Shown here piece by piece: positions 1-6,208 of a DNA stretch of 11,054 bases (its first letter is position 1; each line of letters begins with the position of its first letter). The translations under genes were made by a program, and so were the position numbers. Below the pieces are notes generated by a model that did no database searches, had not been told where the DNA came from, and saw nothing but the letters and a program-made list of their open reading frames with translations. The stretch is from Oscillospiraceae bacterium (GTDB lineage: Bacteria; Bacillota; Clostridia; Oscillospirales; Ruminococcaceae): assembly GCA_017394565.1 (NCBI GenBank), contig JAFPXW010000063.1, positions 1-11,054 on the forward strand, read 5' to 3'.

Positions 1-62
1 ACCTCGCCGAATGCTTCGCGCAGCAGCAGGAAGCAGCCGTGAACGAGGAGGAAACGCCCTAA
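1..62 (+). CDS. C-terminal end of an unidentified protein (partial)
   Basis: The frame beginning at base 3 gives 19 residues, LAECFAQQQEAAVNEEETP, then a TAA stop at 60-62. The rest of the gene lies before the window. The polar, Gln/Glu-rich tail looks like an ordinary protein C-terminus. A terminator hairpin begins 13 bases after the stop, as expected for the end of a transcription unit. The product cannot be recognised from so short a piece. The other two plus frames are less convincing: one stops after 13 codons, and the other runs on antisense through the dockerin gene. Confidence 0.5.
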   Translation, partial: LAECFAQQQEAAVNEEETP

Positions 63-75
63 TTTATCGCCACAA

Positions 76-111
76 AAAGCAGGACGTACCCCGAAGGGTG
101 CGCCCTGCTTT
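76..111. terminator. Bidirectional intrinsic terminator hairpin
   Basis: Arms 78-91 and 96-109 form a 14-bp stem with one A-C mismatch and one G-T wobble, closed by a 4-base loop at 92-95. Read on the minus strand the loop is TTCG, a very stable tetraloop, and the stem is followed by five T residues, so it is a good terminator for the dockerin gene. Read on the plus strand the stem ends in only three T residues (109-111) but still follows the upstream stop codon closely. It separates two convergent genes. Confidence 0.8.
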
Positions 112-142
112 CGTAATATATGGAGGTTGTTGCTATCGAGTA

Positions 143-2653
143 TTAGTCCTGAAGCGGGAACGATGCCTGATCGATCATTTCAACGACGCACTTGAGGATA
201 TTCAGGGAGTCGTTGCTCTCCAGCAGGTGGTTCAGATCCACGTCGGCATTCTTCTTGCCCTCGTCTGTCAGCTTTGCGCAGCCGAGCAGATACTTGTTGA
301 GCAGGATGACATCCATGATGTCTACACTGCCGTCTACATTGACATCGCCGTACATCGGAACGAACGGCTCGGTCGGCTCAACGCCTTCTGCATAGTACAC
401 ATCCACGGATTTCAGGGTGACTGCCGCCAGCTCCTTGCCGTCCTGTGCGCCGTACCAGTAACCAAACTGTACGTTGCCGCCTTCCTGTGTATTCGGTACG
501 ATGCCCGTCGGTACGAACCAAACGATCTGTACCTCACCCTTCTTGGTGTTGAGCATCACATAATCCCAGTTCTGATCCTCCGGAGAGAAGGTCATGAAGT
601 CGCTGCCGACGGATGTGCCGACACCGTAAACCAGCTTGTCAAGATCGGCGCTCACATCCAGTGTGAAGACCAGTGCCTTGACCTCGTTCCAGTCCTCCAG
701 TCCCATGTCCTTGTAGCTGATCGCCTTGGACATTTTGCCTTCCGAAATGACATCGTCTACCTTGAGTGTCGCGCTGCCCGGATTTTCGATGGTCGCGGAC
801 TGTGTATAGGTCAGGATGCCGCTGACGAGATCCACAGCCTCTACCTCGGTGTACTTCTCGGTATCCTCGACACCGTACCAGTACTGGAAGGACAGTTCAC
901 CGGAACGCTCATACTGCTTGACTTCCTCCGGAACGTCCCAGATCACGCTGAAATATTCGCCGAGCTGGTTGTCCTCAGAGGACAGGAAGTAACCATAATG
1001 CGGCTCGATGCCGAATTTCACGCCTGCTTCCTCGTACTTGTCGATATTGTCCTCGCCCATGTCGTTGTACCAGTAGCCGGAATGCTCAGAGATCGCCATT
1101 CCCTTGGCTGCCTTCGCGGACTCGGTATCTGCCGGAGAACCGTTCTCGACATTCAGACCGCCGCCGTACATGAAATTCTTGATGGGTCTGCCCTTGCTGG
1201 AGATGGTCGCTGTCAGGGATTCGATGGTCACATAATCGCCGACGCCCTCCAGACCGAAGGAATTGTATGCGAACTTGTGCGCATTCATCGGATCCTCGCC
1301 CTCGACCGGCTCTTGTTCGAGTTCTGCATAGTACTCCTCATCAAAGCCGCGTGTCAGGGTGTAGGCCTTCTCAAATTCCTGCTGACGTGCCAGTGTTGCC
1401 GTCAGGACACCGTCCTTGTAGGTCCACTTTTCGCCGGTGGTATTGTTGACGGAGGTCTGACCGTCGTGGATGGACTTCTGATGCTCGTCTTCGAGGCTCT
1501 TGGTCTCCTCCTCGACAGGGGCTACGATGTCGGACTTTGCAGTGGTATTCACCGTAACGCCGGTAATGGTGATCGTGCCGCCATCCTCGCTGGTGTAGTA
1601 GTTGCGGAACTCAAAATGTCCCGGATATTCGCTGGTTTTTGCCGCATAGGAAAGCTCATACTGCGCGGTATTGTAAACCATCGTATAGCTCTTGCCTGCC
1701 TCAACGGCTGCGGAAGTGCCTTCTGCCGAAACGGTCTTGTCGGTGGTGTCCACCCACTTGCCGGTGGTCGCATCCCACTCGTACCAGTAGGGCTTCGCCG
1801 CAACGCCGATACCCATGCCGAAATTCACGGTACCGGTGAAATCCGCCGTAAAGGTGATGGCAACGTTCTTGATGCCGCTGTCTGCGTAATCTGCCCAGTA
1901 GCCGGTGAATACGTCCTTAACGCCAAGCTTCTCGCTCATGGAAGGCTCGGTCGCTTCGGTGGTAGCCTCGGTGGCCTCGGTCGGCTCAGTGGCTTCGGTC
2001 GGTTCGGTGGCCTTGGTATCCTCGGTGGCTTCGGTCGGCTCAGTGGTCTTGGTGTCTTCGGTCGCTTCCGTTGCCTTGGTCGGCTCGGTGGTGGCTTCCT
2101 CAGTGGTCGCCTCGGTCGGCTCGATCGCCTTGCCGTTGGCTTCTACGGATACGACGGTGATCGTGCCGTCATCCTCGCCGCTGTAGTAATTCCGGAACTG
2201 GAAGGTCGCTTCGTATTCCGTGCCCTTCTCGTCGTACTTGAGCTTCAGGTCGGAGGTGTCGATCACGATGGTGAACTTCTCGCCCTTCTTGACCGGAACG
2301 GATGTACCCTCGACCTGGACGGTACCGCCCTTCGTGTCCACCCAGCCTTCGCCGTCCCATTCCATCCACCACGGATCCTGCGCGATGCTGATACCGAAAC
2401 CGTAGGAGAAATTGCCGGTGTAGTCGGCCTCCAGGGTGAGGGTGATATTCTTGATGCCGCTTTTTGCAAGCTCTGCTGTGTAGCCGAGGTAGGTGTTCTT
2501 GCCCTCCTCCGGTGTGAACGTTTCGTTCACAGAAACAGCATGGACATCCATCGTTCGTGTCATTACCGGTACTGTCGTCGAAGCAATGGAGAGGCACATC
2601 AGCGCTGCGATGGCAGCCGCCTTCATACGATTGCTCATAGTCTTAGAAAACAT
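143..2653 (-). CDS. Secreted multi-module dockerin protein (cellulosome-type component)
   Basis: 836 residues. A signal peptide (basic start, hydrophobic core about 12-30, likely cut after VHA at 39) sends it out of the cell. Modules at about 45-175 and 242-372 are clear repeats: both have an aromatic loop (DPWWMEWD and KPYWYEWD), a YG/FG-x-G strand and a closing F-x-F-R-N-Y-Y strand. A Thr/Pro/Glu linker (178-238) joins them. Regions about 405-615 and 627-755 carry weaker versions (YGGG then FQYWYG; YGVG then FGYWYG). The C-terminus (768-828) is a type I dockerin. Its first calcium loop has D770, N772, D774, D778 and D781; its second has D804, D806, N808 and D815. Dockerins plug into cohesins of a scaffoldin. 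No hydrolase domain is recognisable, so a carbohydrate-binding or structural role is inferred. ATG at 2653 is preceded by AGGAAG. Confidence 0.9.
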   Translation of the reverse strand: MFSKTMSNRMKAAAIAALMCLSIASTTVPVMTRTMDVHAVSVNETFTPEEGKNTYLGYTAELAKSGIKNITLTLEADYTGNFSYGFGISIAQDPWWMEWDGEGWVDTKGGTVQVEGTSVPVKKGEKFTIVIDTSDLKLKYDEKGTEYEATFQFRNYYSGEDDGTITVVSVEANGKAIEPTEATTEEATTEPTKATEATEDTKTTEPTEATEDTKATEPTEATEPTEATEATTEATEPSMSEKLGVKDVFTGYWADYADSGIKNVAITFTADFTGTVNFGMGIGVAAKPYWYEWDATTGKWVDTTDKTVSAEGTSAAVEAGKSYTMVYNTAQYELSYAAKTSEYPGHFEFRNYYTSEDGGTITITGVTVNTTAKSDIVAPVEEETKSLEDEHQKSIHDGQTSVNNTTGEKWTYKDGVLTATLARQQEFEKAYTLTRGFDEEYYAELEQEPVEGEDPMNAHKFAYNSFGLEGVGDYVTIESLTATISSKGRPIKNFMYGGGLNVENGSPADTESAKAAKGMAISEHSGYWYNDMGEDNIDKYEEAGVKFGIEPHYGYFLSSEDNQLGEYFSVIWDVPEEVKQYERSGELSFQYWYGVEDTEKYTEVEAVDLVSGILTYTQSATIENPGSATLKVDDVISEGKMSKAISYKDMGLEDWNEVKALVFTLDVSADLDKLVYGVGTSVGSDFMTFSPEDQNWDYVMLNTKKGEVQIVWFVPTGIVPNTQEGGNVQFGYWYGAQDGKELAAVTLKSVDVYYAEGVEPTEPFVPMYGDVNVDGSVDIMDVILLNKYLLGCAKLTDEGKKNADVDLNHLLESNDSLNILKCVVEMIDQASFPLQD
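1940..2122 (-). repeat. Low-complexity Thr/Pro/Glu linker repeat inside the dockerin gene
   Basis: This stretch encodes residues about 178-238 of the dockerin protein and is built from Glu-Pro-Thr and Glu-Ala-Thr triplets. A 12-residue unit occurs almost perfectly twice in a row (residues 197-208 and 209-220, differing only by Thr/Ala at one site), so the DNA is also tandemly repeated. Such linkers in cellulosomal proteins are flexible spacers and are often O-glycosylated. The repeats could change length by slippage in steps of three bases without breaking the frame. Confidence 0.85.
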
Positions 2654-2727
2654 AGATTTCTTCCTTTCTATCTGTGTCGAAACGTGATATACAGCTCAAA
2701 TTCTACGCTGTGTATGTTTGTGCTTAT

Positions 2728-2756
2728 ATTATAGCACAATTCCCCTCTGAGTATGT
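2728..2756 (-). promoter_or_regulatory. Promoter of the dockerin gene
   Basis: On the minus strand a perfect -10 box, TATAAT, lies at 2733-2728. Transcription would start near 2721, giving a leader of about 67 bases before the ATG at 2653. At 17-bp spacing the -35 position (2756-2751) reads ACATAC, a poor match to TTGACA, and it lies inside the dyad at 2750-2765. A strong -10 with a weak -35 under a dyad suggests a regulated promoter that needs an activator or is blocked by a repressor. That last point is inference. Confidence 0.6.
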
Positions 2757-2782
2757 GAACATACTATGAACATTATGAATTT
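2750..2782. promoter_or_regulatory. Operator-like dyad with phased direct repeats
   Basis: AGTATGT (2750-2756) and ACATACT (2759-2765) are perfect 7-bp inverted arms with a 2-base spacer, the usual shape of a dimeric regulator site. TGAACAT also repeats at 2756-2762 and 2767-2773, exactly 11 bp apart or about one helical turn, with a partial third copy (TGAATTT) at 2776-2782. The cluster covers and extends upstream of the -35 position of the dockerin promoter. The binding protein cannot be named from the sequence. Confidence 0.5.
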
Positions 2783-2785
2783 TTC

Positions 2786-2932
2786 GTATAGAAAATCATT
2801 CATCATTTTTATATATTTTATACAATTATCGTTCAACAATTTGAGTTCTGCTTGTTTGTACAATAACTGATTGCACAGTTTCAAGCCGTTTTTGAAATGA
2901 TTTTTGTATAGAAATCGTTTTTCTGTATAGAA
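2786..2932. repeat. Three copies of GTATAGAA in the intergenic region
   Basis: GTATAGAA occurs at 2786-2793, 2906-2913 and 2925-2932, each preceded by a run of four or five T with zero to two further bases between. The last two copies start 19 bp apart; the first lies 120 bp away. In an AT-rich spacer short T-rich repeats can arise by chance, but sharing the T run plus an 8-base core three times is more than I would expect. They may be binding sites for a regulator of one or both flanking genes. Confidence 0.4.
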
Positions 2933-2968
2933 CATTCCAGATACTACAGACAGTAAAATTCATGCGAT

Positions 2969-2990
2969 ATTTACTGGTTTTTAAGTAAAT
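2969..2990. promoter_or_regulatory. Inverted repeat upstream of the GGDEF gene
   Basis: ATTTACT (2969-2975) and AGTAAAT (2984-2990) are perfect 7-bp arms around an 8-base spacer. The site lies about 90 bp upstream of the -35 box of the GGDEF promoter. It could be a protein-binding dyad. Its AT-only context lowers the significance. Confidence 0.3.
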
Positions 2991-3004
2991 TTAGCGCAAA
3001 TTTG

Positions 3005-3018
3005 TGACATATCTGTCA
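3005..3018. promoter_or_regulatory. Short dyad TGACA-N4-TGTCA
   Basis: TGACA (3005-3009) and TGTCA (3014-3018) are perfect 5-bp inverted arms with a 4-base spacer, about 65 bp upstream of the -35 box of the GGDEF promoter. The spacing suits a dimeric regulator, but arms this short are weak evidence. Confidence 0.25.
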
Positions 3019-3081
3019 AAAACAGTTTCCGTCACACTTCACAAAAATCTCCTGCGCCATGAAAATGATACAGAAAATCTA

Positions 3082-3110
3082 TTGTACATTTTGCCTGTAT
3101 ATGGTATAAT
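3082..3110 (+). promoter_or_regulatory. Promoter of the GGDEF gene (extended -10)
   Basis: TATAAT at 3105-3110 is preceded by TGG (3102-3104), making the extended -10 motif TGnTATAAT. A partial -35, TTGTAC, lies at 3082-3087 with an ideal 17-bp spacer. Transcription would start near 3117, only about 32 bases before the ATG at 3149, leaving room for the ribosome binding site and little else. Confidence 0.7.
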
Positions 3111-3148
3111 GTAGGTAACATCTCTTTGTGGAAAGGGGTTTTCGACAT

Positions 3149-4165
3149 ATGACAGTGGCATCTGTGCAAAGATTCACATGGTATATCAACGCAACGATCC
3201 TCGCTATGGTGTTCGGACTCATGGCGTTTTTCTACGTCTGCGGCTACACATTTCTGGTGTGGTTCAGCATTCCGGCGGCCTTGGTGTATGTGATCGGATT
3301 TTTCCTGATCCATAAGGGAAAACTCTCGATCTATGTCCGGATGATCTATAGCTGGCTGACGTTCTATATGTGCGTAACGACGGTCTGTCTGGGCTACAAT
3401 TACGGATTTCACCTGTACTGTTTTTCGATCATTCCCACGATCTTTGTGTCGGGGTACATTTCCTACAAGCTCTACGGGCACAGGGACAAGGCGATGTATC
3501 CGAGTCTGGCGATCGCGGCGGCTTACATGGTCTGTACCTGCTATGTCGGGCTGCGCGGACCAGTCTACGAAACAAATCCGAAGGCCGCGGCGTTCTTCTG
3601 GTTTTTCAACGCAGCATCGGTATTTTTCTTTCTGATCTTCTATTCGAGGTTCCTGATCGAATCCATCATTGATTCTGAGGATAAGCTGATCGAGGCCGCC
3701 CATGTGGACCGGCTGACGAAGCTTTACAACCGGCATTATATGCTGGATCGCCTGTCGAAGGTGCCAGACACTGCACCTGGATTCCTGGCGATGATCGACA
3801 TTGACAATTTCAAGAAGATCAACGATACCTACGGCCACAACGGCGGTGACGAGGTCCTCCGTGCCATCTCCGGACGGATGAAGCAGAACTGCGAGAATTG
3901 CGTCATTTCGCGATGGGGCGGCGAGGAATTCCTGATCCTCTCGGAATCCGCCGACGCAGACGGCAGGGAAATGCTGGAGCATCTGCGGCAGTCCATCGAA
4001 CAGGCGCCGGTCGCCTTTGAGGAGCAGGACATCCGCGTGACCATCACGATCGGCATGGCGACGCAGCGATCCGGACGCAGCATCGACGAATGGGTGCAGG
4101 ACGCTGACAGCAAGCTGTATTTCGGCAAGAACAACGGCAAAAACTGTGTTGTGACGGAACTTTGA
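3149..4165 (+). CDS. Membrane-bound GGDEF diguanylate cyclase
   Basis: 338 residues. About six hydrophobic spans (near 12-33, 34-54, 62-82, 88-105, 116-135 and 147-169) form a membrane sensor region of unrecognised type. A short helix leads into a GGDEF domain (about 178-338), which makes cyclic-di-GMP from two GTP. Hallmarks seen are DRLTKLYNR (187-195), the nucleotide and metal strand IDIDNFKKIND (216-226), YGHNGGDEVL (228-237) and the catalytic GGEEF at 257-261, all intact. The usual RxxD inhibitory site before it reads CENC (248-251), so product inhibition by that route should be absent. ATG 3149 is preferred over an in-frame GTG at 3128, because AAGGGG (3133-3138) is well placed for 3149 and lies inside the longer version. 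No EAL domain is present. Confidence 0.93.
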   Translation: MTVASVQRFTWYINATILAMVFGLMAFFYVCGYTFLVWFSIPAALVYVIGFFLIHKGKLSIYVRMIYSWLTFYMCVTTVCLGYNYGFHLYCFSIIPTIFVSGYISYKLYGHRDKAMYPSLAIAAAYMVCTCYVGLRGPVYETNPKAAAFFWFFNAASVFFFLIFYSRFLIESIIDSEDKLIEAAHVDRLTKLYNRHYMLDRLSKVPDTAPGFLAMIDIDNFKKINDTYGHNGGDEVLRAISGRMKQNCENCVISRWGGEEFLILSESADADGREMLEHLRQSIEQAPVAFEEQDIRVTITIGMATQRSGRSIDEWVQDADSKLYFGKNNGKNCVVTEL

Positions 4166-4176
4166 GAAAAAACAAC

Positions 4177-4207
4177 AAGCCCGGAGCGTTGTCATCGCTC
4201 CGGGCTT
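4177..4207. terminator. Bidirectional terminator between convergent genes
   Basis: A perfect 12-bp GC-rich stem (4177-4188 with 4196-4207) has a 7-base loop at 4189-4195. On the plus strand it ends in a T run 12 bases after the GGDEF stop codon. On the minus strand it lies 18 bases after the radical SAM stop and is followed by a T-rich stretch broken by a few G. It can end both transcripts. Confidence 0.9.
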
Positions 4208-4225
4208 TTGTGTATCACTTGGGAT

Positions 4226-4852
4226 TCAGGAAATATACGCGCGAACGTGCAGCGGGATCCCCACAGCATCGGCTTTTGCCTGTGCTTCGGCAATTTCTTC
4301 GGGCGTGATGACATCCACGACCGTGAATGCCACATTCGCACCGGCTGCCTTGCACGTCTGCGCGAACGTCAGCATCGTGTCAAAGGCATTCTCCGGCAGT
4401 CCCTTCGGGCGTGTCACGCGGTTGTAAACCTCGGAATTTCCGCCGTTCAGGCTGATCGAAACCTCGTCGAACGCCTTGCCGACACGTTCCGCCGCCGTTC
4501 CGTCTGCATCCTGGCTGTAAAGCTCCGTCAGACCGTTGGTGTTGATGCGGATGACCGCCGTCGGGCAGACCTTGCGGATGTAAGCCGCCAGCTCCAGCAC
4601 GAAATTCAGCCGCATCGTCGGCTCGCCGTAGCCGCAGAACACGATCTCCGGATAGGAGGCCAGGTCGCGCTCGGCGAGGGCCGCCTGCATTTCCGCCATC
4701 GTCGGCTCATGCTCCAGCCAGAGCGGATCCGAACCATATGCGCCGTCGTCGTTCTTGCGGATGCAGAACACGCACGCGCACGGACATTGGTTCGTCACGT
4801 TGAGGTAGAGGTTGCCGCCGGTCTCGTAGGTCAATGTCATTGCTTTTTTCAT
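4226..4852 (-). CDS. TatD-associated type radical SAM protein
   Basis: 208 residues from ATG 4852. The cluster motif near the N-terminus, TNQCPCACVFCIR, carries C23, C27 and C30 in the radical SAM pattern CxxxCxxC plus an extra C25, which should hold a [4Fe-4S] cluster that cleaves S-adenosylmethionine. FCGYGEPT is the SAM-binding GGE-type strand; RINTNG and SISLNGG follow as in the family. The TNxCPCxCxFCxR signature matches the small radical SAM family usually linked or fused to TatD nucleases (TIGR04038-like, recalled, not searched). Its substrate is unknown. An upstream TTG at 4870 is in frame, but AGGAG at 4861-4865 sits 8 bases before ATG 4852 and would lie within the longer version. 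It is last in the murA operon, 37 bases after rlmH. No TatD gene is visible in the window. Confidence 0.85.
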   Translation of the reverse strand: MKKAMTLTYETGGNLYLNVTNQCPCACVFCIRKNDDGAYGSDPLWLEHEPTMAEMQAALAERDLASYPEIVFCGYGEPTMRLNFVLELAAYIRKVCPTAVIRINTNGLTELYSQDADGTAAERVGKAFDEVSISLNGGNSEVYNRVTRPKGLPENAFDTMLTFAQTCKAAGANVAFTVVDVITPEEIAEAQAKADAVGIPLHVRAYIS

Positions 4853-4889
4853 AAAATCCACTCCTGTCAAAATTTTTCTCTCTATATCG

Positions 4890-5363
4890 TCATTTATGGT
4901 ACCCCGTCCCCTTGTCGATCTGGTATGCCCGATAGATCTGCTCCATCAGCATCACAGAAGCAAGGGCGTGCGGGAAGGTCATCGCCGACATGGACATCCG
5001 GCGGAAGGCCTCACACTTGATGCTGTCCGCAAGCCCGAACGACGAGCCGATGAGGAATGTCACCGCGCTCCCCCGCATGGGAAGCTCCTGCGTCAGAAGT
5101 TTCGAGAATTCCTCGCTGGATAGCTGTTTTCCCTCAATGCACATGGCGATGAGCGTACCTTTTGCCGCCTTGCGGATGGCAGCAGCCTCCTGTTCGAGCG
5201 CGGATGCGATCTCCTTTTCGGAGGGCTTGTCGGACAGGCGGACTGCCGGAAGCTGGGTGAATTCAAACTTGCAGAACGGTGTCAGACGCTTGAGGTAAGT
5301 ATCCTGTGCCGCCGTCAGATGAGGTTCCTTCTGCTTGCCGACGGTGAGAAGCTGGATCAGCAT
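4890..5363 (-). CDS. rlmH: 23S rRNA (pseudouridine-1915-N3)-methyltransferase RlmH
   Basis: 157 residues, the normal family length. RlmH is a SPOUT-fold enzyme that methylates pseudouridine 1915 in helix 69 of 23S rRNA, using S-adenosylmethionine, on assembled ribosomes. Visible hallmarks are the N-terminal MLIQLLTVGK strand, the acceptor segment around IAMCIEGKQLSSEEF (72-86), the SAM-binding knot FLIGSSFGL (103-111) and the C-terminal EQIYRAYQI...GYHK tail. The knot reads GSSFG where GGSxG is usual. The start at 5363 matches the family N-terminus and overlaps the walJ stop by one base (TGATG), so translation is probably coupled. The same frame stays open upstream to 5600, but that extension runs through walJ and has no family match. 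Confidence 0.95.
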   Translation of the reverse strand: MLIQLLTVGKQKEPHLTAAQDTYLKRLTPFCKFEFTQLPAVRLSDKPSEKEIASALEQEAAAIRKAAKGTLIAMCIEGKQLSSEEFSKLLTQELPMRGSAVTFLIGSSFGLADSIKCEAFRRMSMSAMTFPHALASVMLMEQIYRAYQIDKGTGYHK

Positions 5364-6148
5364 CAGAAGATCACCGCCCCTCCGGCCGTCTCCACCGGCG
5401 CGATGCCGAGGAGGTAATCCATGCCTTGTGTGAACCGCGAAAGTCCCTGCAATACGGCATTTGCCGCAAGTGTCTGCGTATTGTTGTGGGGACTCAGGTG
5501 CCCCAGCAGAACGCGCGTTGTGCCCATGCCGACTAAGTGATCTGCGAATTTCGCACTGTCGGGATTGGACAAATGCCCATAATCCGACATGATCCGGCAT
5601 TTGAGCTCCGGCGGATACGGGCCGCGGACGAGCATTTCCGGATCGTAATTTGCTTCCAGCAGCACCATATCGCAGCCGGTCACGGCATTAACGACCGCTT
5701 CCGTCACGATGCCAAGGTCGGTGCAGACGGCGCAAAGCTTATCATCCGCCGTGTGGATGCGATAGCCGCAGCTTCCGGGGGCGTCGTGCATTGTCGGGAA
5801 TGCCGTCACCTCGCATCCGCCGCAGTCGATGGCGCGTGTGTCGATGGGGACGGTTTCCACACCGGCCGGGATCTGCCCCTTGGCTTCGAGCTGGGCGAGC
5901 GTCTGCTCCGTGGCGTAGACAGGCACCTTCAGCTTGCCTGACAGCACGCGCAGACCTTTGATATGGTCGGAGTGCGTATGCGTGATGAAAATGCCCTGCA
6001 CGGCTTCCTTCGGGAGGTCGTTGCGTTCGAGGGCTTCGACGATGCGCTTGCAGCTGGCGCCTGCATCGACCAGAATTCCGGCGTTCCGCGTGCCGATGTA
6101 CGAGGAATTGGCACTCGACGAGGAGAACAGCGGATAGAACTTTGCCAT
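5363..6148 (-). CDS. walJ: MBL-fold metallo-hydrolase, YycJ/WalJ type
   Basis: 261 residues from ATG 6148. The metallo-beta-lactamase fold is shown by ILVDAG (25-30), the metal motif THTHSDH (56-62), H121 with D122, TDLG (143-146), EANYD (165-169), GHLSN (191-195) and LLGHLSP with H217. The N-terminal FYPLFSSSSANSSYIG matches the opening strand of YycJ/WalJ proteins, an exonuclease-like group. In Bacillus the gene belongs to the walRK operon and has been linked to coordination of division and replication. No WalRK genes are seen here; the neighbours are murA and rlmH. The frame extends to a GTG at 6178, but that start lies in a hairpin arm, while GGAG sits 9 bases before ATG 6148 and the ATG gives the normal length. 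Confidence 0.85.
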   Translation of the reverse strand: MAKFYPLFSSSSANSSYIGTRNAGILVDAGASCKRIVEALERNDLPKEAVQGIFITHTHSDHIKGLRVLSGKLKVPVYATEQTLAQLEAKGQIPAGVETVPIDTRAIDCGGCEVTAFPTMHDAPGSCGYRIHTADDKLCAVCTDLGIVTEAVVNAVTGCDMVLLEANYDPEMLVRGPYPPELKCRIMSDYGHLSNPDSAKFADHLVGMGTTRVLLGHLSPHNNTQTLAANAVLQGLSRFTQGMDYLLGIAPVETAGGAVIF

Positions 6149-6169
6149 AGCTTCACACTCCATAGAACT

Positions 6170-6202
6170 TTCGCCCACAGGTCAGAATTAACCGTGGGCG
6201 AA
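6170..6202. other. Perfect 9-bp hairpin between murA and walJ
   Basis: TTCGCCCAC (6170-6178) and GTGGGCGAA (6194-6202) are perfect 9-bp inverted arms around a 15-base loop. The hairpin begins 6 bases after the murA stop and ends 21 bases before the walJ ATG. It has no T run on the minus-strand side, so it is not a standard terminator. It could be an RNA-processing or stability element, or a partial attenuator, between the two genes. Confidence 0.6.
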
Positions 6203-6208
6203 TCAAAA

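Larger units (their letters stand above)
2654..3148. other. AT-rich divergent intergenic control region
   Basis: These 495 bases separate the divergently transcribed dockerin and GGDEF genes and hold no convincing gene. By eye the DNA is far more AT-rich than either neighbour. It contains a promoter for each gene (2728-2756 minus, 3082-3110 plus), an operator-like dyad at 2750-2765, three copies of GTATAGAA, and two smaller dyads (2969-2990, 3005-3018). A weak 6-bp inverted repeat (2879-2884 with 2892-2897) is also present. No known riboswitch pattern, including the cyclic-di-GMP type, was recognised. Confidence 0.8.

Noticed and set aside
11..2734. A 907-codon plus-strand open frame opposite the dockerin gene
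   Set aside because: It is antisense to a gene with a signal peptide, repeated modules, a dockerin, a ribosome binding site and a promoter. Its translation is Cys/His/Arg-rich with no domain, and it turns the linker repeats into a Gly/Leu/Arg repeat. It is a by-product of codon bias.
2786..2932. A small CRISPR-like array from the GTATAGAA repeats
   Set aside because: The repeats are only 8 bases with irregular spacing (120 and 19), and no cas genes are nearby.
2729..2935. A 68-codon minus-strand frame upstream of the dockerin gene
   Set aside because: It overlaps the dockerin promoter and dyad, lacks a good ribosome binding site, and has the Lys/Asn/Ile-rich composition of random AT-rich DNA.
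2654..3148. A cyclic-di-GMP riboswitch beside the diguanylate cyclase gene
   Set aside because: The region is too AT-rich, and I could not find the conserved GC stems or core pattern of either class on either strand.
3032..4195. A 387-codon minus-strand frame opposite the GGDEF gene
   Set aside because: The plus strand encodes an intact GGEEF cyclase with promoter and ribosome binding site. The antisense product is His/Arg-rich with no domain and runs into the promoter region.
5364..5600. N-terminal extension of RlmH
   Set aside because: The open frame continues inside walJ, but the family N-terminus begins at 5363 and the added residues show no family pattern.
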